Below, one piece after another: positions 1-8,163 of a DNA stretch of 33,431 bases. The translations under genes and the position numbers were made by a program. Below the pieces are notes generated by a model. That model had not been told where the DNA came from. It did no database searches and saw only the letters and a list, made by a program, of their open reading frames with translations. The stretch spans positions 1 through 33,431 of the forward strand of contig JAHEJI010000037.1 of assembly GCA_024638965.1 (NCBI GenBank), in the 5' to 3' direction. Position 1 is the stretch's first letter; each line of letters starts with the position of its first letter. Origin of the DNA: Planctomycetaceae bacterium (GTDB lineage Bacteria; Planctomycetota; Planctomycetia; Pirellulales; Pirellulaceae).

Positions 1-1
1 C

Positions 2-856
2 CTGTTCGATAAGCCCGAGATGATGCAAGTCGCTTGGGACGTATCAGGAATTGGCCGATACGATTCATCGCCATTGGTCGTTCCAGGTCGACAAAACTTT
101 GCTCAAGGCGGAGTCTATCGTCTAAAGATCACCAATCTCGAGGGTCGCCCAGGGTTGGAGCTTTACCCAACACTTGAGCTTGGCAAGGCCTCGCCTCGAA
201 CAGCAGCCTACCTGGCTCATGCTGCAGTTCCCATTCAGTTTACACAGGAAGATTTTGATCAGGTTGCCGCAGCAAACTTTGTGACAAAAGTCATCTACGT
301 TCCAGATCCTGACTATCAAGAGCTTGCACTGGCCGGCGTTGACACGCTCGTGAGCACAAGGCTTGATCCAGGTGTCGATCCGATCGTCGAAGCTGATCGG
401 CGTGGTTCGATTCTGGCGATTATCCGAATGGGTAACAAAGACCTTGAGGTACCTGGAGTCGATCCAGGCGTGGCCGCTGGAGCAATGCCTTTCGGAGCTC
501 AAGCCGGTGGTGGAACAGAAGGCTACATTTCCGGCATCAATGGCCCATCTTATGGAATGCCGTATACGGGAACACAAATTGGACTTCCTGGTCCTCCACA
601 CATTCCGCTGGGTGGTCCTGCTGGATTGCAAAAATATAACATGCGTAACCACACGGCAACTCAGATTCCCGGCCCAACACCGAGGGTCAATGTCCACGTT
701 CGCCAGAAACCAGGTCTGAGTTATCCGCGTCCGGCTGACAAAGTGATCATTCGAGAAAACACGATTCGTCCGAACCACTTTAATGCTCAACCAGCGGCGG
801 ACAAGGTGTACGGTCAAGCACCGGAACCGTATTGTCCACCAGAGCTACGTCGCTAG
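2..856 (+). CDS. Secreted/envelope protein of unknown function, 5'-truncated by window edge
   Basis: The reading frame is open from base 2, before the first visible ATG at 20, so the gene very probably begins upstream of the window and about 284 residues of it are visible. I do not recognise a named family. The N-terminal half has a compact conserved-looking block: a VYRLKITN stretch, then LELYPTLEL, then VTKVIYVPDP, then AIIRMG. The C-terminal third is rich in Gly and Pro and looks disordered. The same block order recurs in the next gene (959-1825), so the two are paralogues. They are separated by a strong terminator, which suggests they are transcribed separately. The cellular location is inferred from the paralogue's signal peptide. 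No catalytic motif is visible. Confidence 0.75.
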   Translation: MFDKPEMMQVAWDVSGIGRYDSSPLVVPGRQNFAQGGVYRLKITNLEGRPGLELYPTLELGKASPRTAAYLAHAAVPIQFTQEDFDQVAAANFVTKVIYVPDPDYQELALAGVDTLVSTRLDPGVDPIVEADRRGSILAIIRMGNKDLEVPGVDPGVAAGAMPFGAQAGGGTEGYISGINGPSYGMPYTGTQIGLPGPPHIPLGGPAGLQKYNMRNHTATQIPGPTPRVNVHVRQKPGLSYPRPADKVIIRENTIRPNHFNAQPAADKVYGQAPEPYCPPELRR

Positions 857-872
857 AGGCCTTGTAATCATC

Positions 873-914
873 GCGAGCCGCGACCAGCCTTGTGCAGTCG
901 CGGCTCGCTTTTTT
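873..914 (+). terminator. Intrinsic terminator after the first gene
   Basis: A perfect 12-bp stem, GCGAGCCGCGAC (873-884) with GTCGCGGCTCGC (897-908), has a 12-nt loop and is followed at once by six T residues (909-914). It begins 16 bases after the stop codon of the first gene. This is a textbook rho-independent terminator for the plus strand. Confidence 0.93.
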
Positions 915-958
915 CGCAAAGCGAACACAGTCTAATCGTTGATAACGAGTACTGAGTT

Positions 959-1825
959 ATGACACACGGTAATCCCAGAGAATTTAAGCCGTCAGTTCAA
1001 GCGTTACGACTAGTCTTTTGTCTGGCGTTGGTTTTTTCTGTTGCCGGTGTTAGTCAAGCTCAGAATCAGCACTACCTTATTCCGGGTAACGCGCCACCTG
1101 GCCTCACGGCACAAAAGAAGTTAATCGAGAATCCATCGCTCGCCTTGCATAGCCAAGCTGTGGAGGTGATTACCCCACTGGGATCGTTGATCTCGATAGG
1201 GTCGAGCCAGGGCTATACAAAGGGTGATGACTCGCGCATCCACGTTGGGCTCTCCATCGGTCAGGTCTACCGGATGAAAGTCTCCAACATTCCGCGTTTT
1301 CCAAATTACGAGGTGTATCCCTCGATCGAAGTGATTGATCGACTCAACCCGCCGGAAGGCATGGAGAATCAGTTTCCCATCAAGATCGTACTTAATGCGG
1401 ATGATCTTGAAAAAGCGTTGCGCGGGAAATTGGTGACAAAAGTGATTTATCTCGAAGATCCCAAGACTTCGTTGCCCTATCGTCAGAAACAAGACGATCA
1501 ACCCTACTTTGATATCGGAGTCAGAGAGGATCCGTTGCAAACGGCTGCCGGGATGGGACGACCGATGGCGATTGTTCGACTGGGTTCCCGTGTTCCCACG
1601 TCTGACGACTTTGCCAGACAAGGTGAATTTGACTTCTTCAGCCAACCACCCCAGAAATTGCCGCCGCAGCAGCCGCCAATTCCGGAAATTGAAGGCCTCA
1701 GGGATGTCGAGGCGGGTGACCGGCCAGCAGGTGTTCCCGAAAGAAATCTACCGCCCATTGTTCCTGGTAATGATTATCGGCAACAAGAAAATTTGGAAAA
1801 TGAGTCCTCACCTGAACGTGAATGA
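959..1825 (+). CDS. Secreted protein of unknown function, paralogue of the preceding gene
   Basis: This 288-aa protein has an N-terminal signal peptide: a basic start, then a hydrophobic stretch with LVFCLALVFSVAGV, then a VSQAQ cleavage-type site near residue 35. It shares with the first gene the blocks VYRMKVSN, YEVYPSIEV, VTKVIYLEDP and MAIVRLG in the same order and similar spacing. The last 70 residues are Pro/Gln/Glu-rich and probably disordered. No enzyme motif is visible. Its stop codon overlaps the start of the next gene in an ATGA, pointing to translational coupling with the DUF11-type gene. The family is probably restricted to planctomycetes; that last point is inference. Confidence 0.85.
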   Translation: MTHGNPREFKPSVQALRLVFCLALVFSVAGVSQAQNQHYLIPGNAPPGLTAQKKLIENPSLALHSQAVEVITPLGSLISIGSSQGYTKGDDSRIHVGLSIGQVYRMKVSNIPRFPNYEVYPSIEVIDRLNPPEGMENQFPIKIVLNADDLEKALRGKLVTKVIYLEDPKTSLPYRQKQDDQPYFDIGVREDPLQTAAGMGRPMAIVRLGSRVPTSDDFARQGEFDFFSQPPQKLPPQQPPIPEIEGLRDVEAGDRPAGVPERNLPPIVPGNDYRQQENLENESSPERE

Positions 1826-3132
1826 TCCGCCTGAACCAAGAGTTGAAAATGAAAAGCGAATTTATTTGTCAATTCACCAATCCCATCGTCTTGTTTGGAT
1901 TGATTTGCTGTTCATTCACAGCCTCGGACTCGGCCGCGCAAGACGGACTTGATCGTCTGTTTCAGCGCGTCGGAAAAATCCCGACGCAGGCGAGTTCAGC
2001 TGAATCTTGTCTGGTTCCAAATTCGATCCATGAACCGACGTCTGTTCAGCCAGCGATCTATAAGCGATTGGCCAACCTTGAAGTGCAACTCGGTGACGAG
2101 CCACCTGTGCAGACTAACAAGGACTTTGCTCAGCGTTCAGCCGTTGAACTTGATCCTCGCGTGTTTTTCCCTGAACCGATAGGTCGGTCTTTACTGCGCA
2201 AGAAAACGATCCAGCACAAGCCTCGACATCGTGGCGAGTTTGTTTTTGACGGCGATGATGCAGGTCGTCAGGTAACCGTTGACCAGAGCTGGAACGTTTA
2301 TGGTCTGGACATTGAAGATACAATCGGCCATTTCGATACGCTTGACGGCCGGAGACTGGTTACGCCAAGTAACCGCGTCGCAATTTACTCGCCCCGATTC
2401 AGCGCCGTGCGAAAAGTCGCTGACCTTGGTGAGTCGTTTGCTTCAACAGGCCCGCGTCAATTCGAGGATGATCGGCAAACGATCATCACCAGCGGGAAAG
2501 ACTTTTCCGCAACGACGAAACAGCACGAGCAACTTGGCGCCCACAAAGCAACGAATCGGGCATCCAGCCTGATCGATCAAACTCGCGGTGTTATCGCCGA
2601 TAATACAACCGTTTTGTTCGGAGTTCGAACCTCACTCGCGCCTTTTGAGAATCTTGAGATCATCCGGATTGGCCGATTCAGTTCCGCCGAAGTAGCTCGG
2701 TTGGATGTCGGCCTTCAATCGGCAAGTGTCTGGCAAGACGACTTGGGATTGCAAGTTACGGTCGATAGCGCCCAACCCATCATTGTGAAAGATGTCAATC
2801 GCGTTCAGGAAATTGAATCGGTCGAATCAAAAGACAATGCTATTTTGCGAGTCGTTAAAATTGCCTCGAAAATTGCGGCTCGACCCGGCGAGATCGTTGA
2901 ATTCACCATCCGTTTTGACAATCTGAGCAGCAAGAAGATCGGAAATGTCACCCTCATGGACAATCTGACGTCCCGGCTTGAATACGTGCCCGATTCAGCT
3001 GAAAGCTCGCACCACGCGAAGTTCATCACCAAGCCAAACGAGGCTGGGTCACTGCAGCTACGCTGGGAAATTCGAGATCCACTTCCCAAGGGCAAAGGCG
3101 GAGTTGTCCGCTTCAAGTGTCGAGTTCGTTGA
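1822..3132 (+). CDS. Secreted protein with C-terminal DUF11-like domain
   Basis: The ORF encodes 436 residues from the ATG at 1822, which overlaps the previous stop (ATGA). A second in-frame ATG at 1849 (MKSEFICQ) gives a cleaner signal peptide (hydrophobic IVLFGLICCSFTA, then DSAAQ) and may be the true start, giving 427 aa. The middle is unrecognised. Roughly the last 100 residues match the DUF11/CARDB-type Ig-like fold often seen in surface proteins: an AARPGEIVEFTIRFDN segment, then NVTLMDNLTSRLEYVP, then LRWEIRDPLPKGKGG, ending directly after a VRFKCRV strand. It is likely exported and structural or adhesive rather than enzymatic. It is probably coexpressed with the 959-1825 gene. Confidence 0.82.
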   Translation: MIRLNQELKMKSEFICQFTNPIVLFGLICCSFTASDSAAQDGLDRLFQRVGKIPTQASSAESCLVPNSIHEPTSVQPAIYKRLANLEVQLGDEPPVQTNKDFAQRSAVELDPRVFFPEPIGRSLLRKKTIQHKPRHRGEFVFDGDDAGRQVTVDQSWNVYGLDIEDTIGHFDTLDGRRLVTPSNRVAIYSPRFSAVRKVADLGESFASTGPRQFEDDRQTIITSGKDFSATTKQHEQLGAHKATNRASSLIDQTRGVIADNTTVLFGVRTSLAPFENLEIIRIGRFSSAEVARLDVGLQSASVWQDDLGLQVTVDSAQPIIVKDVNRVQEIESVESKDNAILRVVKIASKIAARPGEIVEFTIRFDNLSSKKIGNVTLMDNLTSRLEYVPDSAESSHHAKFITKPNEAGSLQLRWEIRDPLPKGKGGVVRFKCRVR

Positions 3133-3366
3133 GTAATGAAGCGAACAAAGATGCTACCAACATTGGTGGGATTTTCTCAGTCCCTAATCTTCGATATGGA
3201 TTGACAGAATGGATCGTCAGGCGACTAAGCCCAAGTGTCTCCCCGTTTGCGGTCGCATCGGCTCGTTCTGACAAGCCGGGTCGGTTACTCCGGTTTGCCC
3301 GTCCACTAGTGGACACAGGCGATTTTGCGCTAGAATAAGATTGCAAAATAATCTTGAGAAAGCGAA

Positions 3367-5484
3367 ATGAAACCATCGTTTACGATCCTAAGCCTGGCGG
3401 TAGTCTTCTTATGTTTTGGTTCTGACGTTCGTGCCGGTGGCGGTCCCGAGAACCTGATTTTGGTTGTCAACGCAAATTCGGATTCTTCGAAATTAATTGC
3501 CAACTACTATGTGCAATTACGCAACATTCCCAGCCGCAACGTAATCTATTTAGACGACGTTCCAAATGAACAAAAAACCTCGTTGGAAGTTTTCAAAGAG
3601 AAAATTCTTCTGCCCATAGTGGCACAAGTGGAAAAGCGCGAGCTCGGCGACCATATTGATTACATCGTTTACTCGTCGGATTTCCCAACGTCGATCGATT
3701 TTGGTCGATCTATCAAAATTAACGAACCGGCCAACGGCAACGCTCGCCTGATGCGGCCCGTCGCGTCGATTAACTCGGCAACCTATTTCATGCGGCATAT
3801 ATTGGGGAACAGCAATGCCTTGGCCTCGCTTTATGCAAATTCGTATATGAGGCAGCGAACTTCGGTGCTTCTTTCGCGGCCGTTTAATGGCGAAACTCAA
3901 GACAAGTTCAACGCCGCGATTCGGGCGATGCGAGAAGGCGACTTTGATGAATCGGCAACGATTTTACGGGAGCTATATCGAAAACATCCATCTCAGCTTG
4001 CTGTCTCTTATTGGTTGGCACGGGTGTTTGCGGGCAATTCGGACGCCGAACAGGCATGCTATTGGCTTAAACGAGCTGTTGCCAATGGCTGGGCCTACCG
4101 GACGTTTACGAAATCAGATCCGACATTCAAGAACATTCGAAACATCGTCGAATTCAAAGAAATTGTCGATTCGATTCCCGATAAAAGCTACCGCTACCTG
4201 CCAACGCGAGGTTTTCGCAGCTCCTATTGGTGGGGCGGCAACGGGATGATCAACGGAACGAATGATCAAGGGGATGCTTATCTTCTTTCTACGGTTCTGG
4301 CTGTGACTCGGTATCGAGGCAACTCGGAACAAGAGGCGCTCGATCAAATTATCGCCAGCGTGAAAGCTGACGGCACTGAGCCTAAGGGGCAATTCTATTT
4401 TTCCCTAACAAAAAACATCCGATCGAAAACACGAGCGGGTAGTTTTGAAACAACTATGGAAGAGCTTCGCGAGCTGGGTTACGAATCCGAAATCGTTAAA
4501 TCCAACATGCCGATGCGAAAAAAAGATATCGTCGGTTTGGTGATGGGAGTCGGGAAGTTCAACTTCGAGCAATCAAAGAGTACGATTGTACCTGGCGCAA
4601 TCTGCGAAAATCTGACCAGCTTTGGTGGTCGACTTGAAGTGCCCGGGCAAACGCCTCTGACCGAGTTTCTCCGATTTGGTGCCGCCGGCTCCAGCGGTAC
4701 CGTAATCGAGCCCTATGCGATTCAAGAGAAGTTCCCCCATCCTCGAATTCACGTGCATTACGTTAAGGGTTGTTCTCTTGCCGAAGCGTTTTACCAATCG
4801 GTGCATGGACCTTTTCAGCTATTGATTGTTGGCGATGCTCTTTGTAAACCGTGGGCGACGTTTCCGAAGGTCAAAGTCAGCAGCCTGGAGCCGCTGCAAA
4901 CGTTGGATGGAGTTCACAAAATCGGGCTTGATTTCAGCGAATCACCGGTCCCAGTCGACCGGATTGAGTTGTTCATCGACGGCCGATTGATACAACGGTT
5001 TAAATCTCGAAACGAGTTGAGTCTTGATACGGCCACGATGTCCGATGGTTTTCATGAGCTTAGAATTGTTGCGATTGCCGCAAACGCCATTGAGACCCAA
5101 GGCCGTGCGATTGTCCCATTCATAGTCGCCAACCAACAGCAACATGTCAGCCTGACCTGCGGAAAAAATCGAGTCGACTTTAAAGACAACGTGGAAGTTA
5201 TCGCGGAAGCGAATTGCGGCGAAGAGATTCAACTCGTCCTCAATTCCGCCCTGCTTAAATCGCTTCCCGGTCCCAAAGCTATCTTTCAGATACCGGCCAA
5301 AACGCTCGGAAGAGGTCCGGTAAAGTTAATGGCGGTAGTAAAAACGGGAGACGATCATGTTTCCAGCCAACCGCTGAATCTGCATGTCGACGGAAAAATT
5401 TTAAAGGTACGTTCGGTTTCGTTACCAACAAGCAGCAAGCCGAAACCAAAATCCAAAAAGAAATCAGCATCAGGAAAGAAATAA
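3367..5484 (+). CDS. TIGR03790-family-like secreted protein with inserted helical repeat region
   Basis: This 705-aa protein has a signal peptide (MKPSFTILSLAVVFLCFG, cleavage near VRAGG). The mature N-terminus reads NLILVVNANS, then SKLIANYYVQLRNIPSRNVI, which I recognise as the hallmark of the TIGR03790 family, a conserved family of unknown function found in planctomycetes and some other phyla. Residues about 176-268 look like TPR/Sel1-type helical repeats (MREGDFDESATILRELY, then SYWLARVFAGNSDAEQACYW). The family core resumes with the FGGRLEVPGQTPLTEFLRFGAAGSSG and VHGPFQLLIVGDALCKPW segments. Residues about 505-590 resemble an Ig-like strand set, and the last 20 residues are Lys/Ser-rich. 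It is convergent with the next gene with only 12 bases between the stops. Confidence 0.82.
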   Translation: MKPSFTILSLAVVFLCFGSDVRAGGGPENLILVVNANSDSSKLIANYYVQLRNIPSRNVIYLDDVPNEQKTSLEVFKEKILLPIVAQVEKRELGDHIDYIVYSSDFPTSIDFGRSIKINEPANGNARLMRPVASINSATYFMRHILGNSNALASLYANSYMRQRTSVLLSRPFNGETQDKFNAAIRAMREGDFDESATILRELYRKHPSQLAVSYWLARVFAGNSDAEQACYWLKRAVANGWAYRTFTKSDPTFKNIRNIVEFKEIVDSIPDKSYRYLPTRGFRSSYWWGGNGMINGTNDQGDAYLLSTVLAVTRYRGNSEQEALDQIIASVKADGTEPKGQFYFSLTKNIRSKTRAGSFETTMEELRELGYESEIVKSNMPMRKKDIVGLVMGVGKFNFEQSKSTIVPGAICENLTSFGGRLEVPGQTPLTEFLRFGAAGSSGTVIEPYAIQEKFPHPRIHVHYVKGCSLAEAFYQSVHGPFQLLIVGDALCKPWATFPKVKVSSLEPLQTLDGVHKIGLDFSESPVPVDRIELFIDGRLIQRFKSRNELSLDTATMSDGFHELRIVAIAANAIETQGRAIVPFIVANQQQHVSLTCGKNRVDFKDNVEVIAEANCGEEIQLVLNSALLKSLPGPKAIFQIPAKTLGRGPVKLMAVVKTGDDHVSSQPLNLHVDGKILKVRSVSLPTSSKPKPKSKKKSASGKK

Positions 5485-5496
5485 GAGCACGCACTC

Positions 5497-5853
5497 TTAC
5501 GCCTGGAGCAGCCGGTCTATTTTTTCCACCGAAATCTCTAACGATTGAGCCGCCATCTGAAAATTCGTATGTGATGATATTTCTGGCTGGATTTCAAGAA
5601 ACAGATCTTTTGCGGCAATCAATTTTTTCAGCTTCTTTTTCGCCTGCTTTAGGTACTTCTCATAATCGCCCTCGCGAAACGGCGGCCCGAGTGCCAACAT
5701 GTAGTCGTAAAGTATGCGATGAACCTCAAGCAATTCGTCGTCTTCTTCTGCTTCTTCACTGTGCTTCAAAAACGTCCGAACCATCCAAACATGGCTAAGC
5801 TCCGCATCAATTCGTGAAACCAATTCAGAATTTTCGTTTGATGAATCATTCAT
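5497..5853 (-). CDS. Small helical protein of unknown function
   Basis: This is a 118-aa soluble protein without a signal peptide, predicted almost entirely helical from its heptad-like charged pattern. It has an acidic stretch (SEEAEEDDELLEV), then a YDYMLALGPPFREGDYEKYLKQAKKKLKKL segment. I do not recognise the family and see no catalytic motif. It lies 71 bases downstream of queE on the same strand and could be cotranscribed with it, but nothing in the sequence links it to queuosine synthesis. Confidence 0.72.
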   Translation of the reverse strand: MNDSSNENSELVSRIDAELSHVWMVRTFLKHSEEAEEDDELLEVHRILYDYMLALGPPFREGDYEKYLKQAKKKLKKLIAAKDLFLEIQPEISSHTNFQMAAQSLEISVEKIDRLLQA

Positions 5854-5924
5854 GGGTGGGTCATTCCTCGCGGGCTCTTAGAGCTATCGTAAGCGAGTCG
5901 AACTCGCCGATGTAAACAGGGTGA

Positions 5925-6611
5925 TCAGGTTCCACGACGATTCCCGTACCATTCAATATGTTTCCGCGGACAAAACTGGAGCCCCAATTCTTCACAAACC
6001 GGTTCAAGCCATTTTTGTTTTTCGGCTAACTGCTCGTGATCAATCCCCTCTGGCATCAACATCACCCGCTTGGGATCCCAGCTGCTTAGGCCATTGAGGT
6101 GTTCTTGAATTTCGACAATATCTTCCTGTTTTGCTACGACATATTTCAACTGATAGTCGTGTCGTTCCATCAAGCGATTGATAATCATGGGGCGATAACG
6201 TGCGTTTTCGTGTTGAGATCGCCACTCCCCTGCCCTACCTGGATCGGGCGTTGAGTTGGAAAGCTTGGGACTGATCGAGATCAGGTCACAATCAACTTCT
6301 CTAAATAGAGTGCCTGCCGTCTCGATTGTAATGTGCTTGTTTAATGATTTGATCGCGGCCGTGAGCATGGCAATTTCGCGGGGTAGCATCGGTTCACCGC
6401 CCGTAATCACCACGTGTTCGGCTTCAAATTGTCCGATGGTCGAAATTATTTTTTCGATGCTGCAGCTATCTCCAGACGGCTTCCACGATGTGAATGGAGT
6501 ATCGCAAAACCCGCAACGCAAATTGCAACCACTGGTCCTGACAAAAATACTTGTCTTGCCCGTCAACAGGCCTTCGCCTTGTCTCGATTCGTAGATTTCT
6601 GAAATCAACAT
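5925..6611 (-). CDS. queE: 7-carboxy-7-deazaguanine synthase (radical SAM)
   Basis: QueE converts 6-carboxytetrahydropterin to 7-carboxy-7-deazaguanine in the pathway to preQ0/preQ1 and queuosine. The 228-aa protein begins with the family's substrate-binding N-terminus (ISEIYESRQGEGLLTGK). It carries the radical-SAM cluster motif CX3CX2C at Cys29, Cys33 and Cys36, within TSGCNLRCGFCDTPF. A GGEPML motif (the SAM-contacting GGE) follows near residue 75. Length is normal for the family. It is divergent from queF with a gap of about 100 bases, so the two deazaguanine genes probably share a control region. No preQ1-riboswitch-like pseudoknot was evident to me in that gap. Confidence 0.95.
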   Translation of the reverse strand: MLISEIYESRQGEGLLTGKTSIFVRTSGCNLRCGFCDTPFTSWKPSGDSCSIEKIISTIGQFEAEHVVITGGEPMLPREIAMLTAAIKSLNKHITIETAGTLFREVDCDLISISPKLSNSTPDPGRAGEWRSQHENARYRPMIINRLMERHDYQLKYVVAKQEDIVEIQEHLNGLSSWDPKRVMLMPEGIDHEQLAEKQKWLEPVCEELGLQFCPRKHIEWYGNRRGT

Positions 6612-6714
6612 GCGGGCTGTTTTTGTGACGACGATTGTTTATCTTGGGAGTTGTCGGCGAAGCGAGATCGAATCGACCAATGAACCAATCAATTTAAACC
6701 CATTAGAATAAGAC

Positions 6715-7068
6715 ATGAATCAGAATTTTCGAGATACTCTCGAATCCTTCGAAAACCAGTTTCCAGATCGCGACTACATAATCGAAATATTTTGCCCGGA
6801 ATTTACTTCGGTCTGCCCCAAAACTGGTCAGCCTGATTTCGGATCGTTGACGTTTCGATACGTTCCTGACAAGACCTGCGTCGAACTAAAGAGTCTCAAA
6901 TTGTATTTGCACCAATTTCGCAATGAAGGCATTTTTTATGAACACGTAACCAATGCCATTTTGGACGATTTTGTTTCGGTCGTCACGCCCCGACGTGCAA
7001 CTTTGATCGCGAAATTTACGCCTCGCGGCGGCATTTCATCTGTGATCGAAGTCAATTACGAAAAATAG
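6715..7068 (+). CDS. queF: NADPH-dependent 7-cyano-7-deazaguanine reductase (preQ0 reductase)
   Basis: QueF reduces the nitrile preQ0 to the amine preQ1, a precursor of queuosine in tRNA. The 117-aa protein matches the short, single-domain (type I, YkvM-like) form. The nucleophilic Cys34 lies in [14 protein letters not shown], with Asp41 as the expected proton donor. The QueF motif ELKSLKLY is at about residues 57-64, and Glu76-His77 lie in the FYEHVTN substrate-binding segment. It is divergent from queE. The sugar isomerase-like gene starts 12 bases after its stop, so those two are probably one transcript. Confidence 0.95.
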   Translation: MNQNFRDTLESFENQFPDRDYIIEIFCPEFTSVCPKTGQPDFGSLTFRYVPDKTCVELKSLKLYLHQFRNEGIFYEHVTNAILDDFVSVVTPRRATLIAKFTPRGGISSVIEVNYEK

Positions 7069-7080
7069 GCTCAAACTCCA

Positions 7081-8094
7081 ATGCCAGAAACAAACTCGCT
7101 ACTTCTTTCCGGATTTGCCGACGAGGCCGCAAATCAAAAGACGCTCGATCAGCAGTTTTCCGCATTTGCAGCGCTCGGGTTGCGTTATCTTTCGATTCGA
7201 TTTGTCGAGGCGGGTAACGGCGTAAAAAACGTGATGCGGCTGGACCCCGAAGAGGTACATCTAGTCAAGGAAAAGTTGAATGAATATGGTTTGAAAGTTA
7301 GCTCGATCGGTTCGCCGATCGGCAAGGTGAAGTTGCTCGACGTCGAGGATGGAACCCACAACACTTTTCAACCTTTCGACGAGTACCTGGAACAGGAAGT
7401 TGTTCGGGCTTGCGAGCTGGCAACCGAGGTTGAGGCAAAATTGATTCGCGGGTTTTCTTTTTATCATCCAAAAACAACTGATCCCCATGAACACATCTCA
7501 CTGGCCGTCGATCAACTCGGTCAGATCGCCGCCGTCTGTGATCAACACGGCCTGACCTTCGGGTTGGAAGTCGAAGCAAATCTAGTCGGACAGACAGGAC
7601 AGATTCTGGCTGAGCTACATCAAAAAATTGCCAGCGACGCGCTGGTCTTGATTTTTGACGGAGCCAACTTGGTGACCCAGGGTTTCTCTGCTGATCAAGT
7701 CTTCGAACAGTATGAGCTGATGAAGCCGGGGCTGGGCTGGATTCATATCAAGGATTTTCGAAATCCAGGTGAACTCATCCGGAAAGATTATGTCGACGAA
7801 GAACGGCTCAAGCACTACGTTCCTGCGGACATCGGCGACTCCGGATATTTGCGAATCCTGAAAGACTTGAAGAATTTTCTGCCCACCCTTCAGGATCGTA
7901 TGTTGGCGCGCGGCGTCCCGGGAGTATTTGCCGACCTGGAGCCGCATGTCAAAGGCGGCGGGCAGTTTGGCGGGTTCAGCGGACCCGATGGTTTCGGGGT
8001 AGCTTTTCGAGCCTTTTGCAACCTTTGCGATGCTGCCCAGATCGGATACGAGCTTCGTGATTTCGAAGACATTCGCGAGGACCGGGGATTCTAG
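7081..8094 (+). CDS. Sugar phosphate isomerase/epimerase-like TIM-barrel protein
   Basis: This 337-aa protein belongs to the xylose isomerase-like TIM-barrel (AP endonuclease family 2) superfamily, whose members isomerise or epimerise sugars at a divalent metal. Visible core features are the N-terminal LLLSGFADEA strand, GLKVSSIGSPIGK, the acidic strand FGLEVEANLVGQTG, LIFDGANL, and the WIHIKDFRNPGE segment with its His/Asp pair. The C-terminal GPDGFGVAFRAFCNL part is common in planctomycete members. It has no signal peptide, so it is cytoplasmic. The exact substrate cannot be read from sequence. It follows queF by 12 bases; a functional link with queuosine is not implied. Confidence 0.85.
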   Translation: MPETNSLLLSGFADEAANQKTLDQQFSAFAALGLRYLSIRFVEAGNGVKNVMRLDPEEVHLVKEKLNEYGLKVSSIGSPIGKVKLLDVEDGTHNTFQPFDEYLEQEVVRACELATEVEAKLIRGFSFYHPKTTDPHEHISLAVDQLGQIAAVCDQHGLTFGLEVEANLVGQTGQILAELHQKIASDALVLIFDGANLVTQGFSADQVFEQYELMKPGLGWIHIKDFRNPGELIRKDYVDEERLKHYVPADIGDSGYLRILKDLKNFLPTLQDRMLARGVPGVFADLEPHVKGGGQFGGFSGPDGFGVAFRAFCNLCDAAQIGYELRDFEDIREDRGF

Positions 8095-8105
8095 AGCGGT
8101 CGCGC

Positions 8106-8146
8106 AAAAAAAAACGCGTTCGCTCATTTGTTGGAGCGAACGCGTT
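8106..8146 (-). terminator. Intrinsic terminator for the FHA-protein gene
   Basis: A perfect 13-bp stem, AACGCGTTCGCTC (8113-8125) with GAGCGAACGCGTT (8134-8146), has an 8-nt loop. Read on the minus strand it is followed by an uninterrupted T-run (the A-run 8106-8114 on plus). It lies just past the stop of the minus-strand FHA gene, in the gap between convergent genes. Confidence 0.93.
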
Positions 8147-8163
8147 CGGCGAGGGGCTGTGTC

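Noticed and set aside
3117..3338. Overlapping short frames on both strands between the DUF11-type gene and the TIGR03790-like gene
   Set aside because: They overlap each other and the real gene ends, have no start signals and show no domain.
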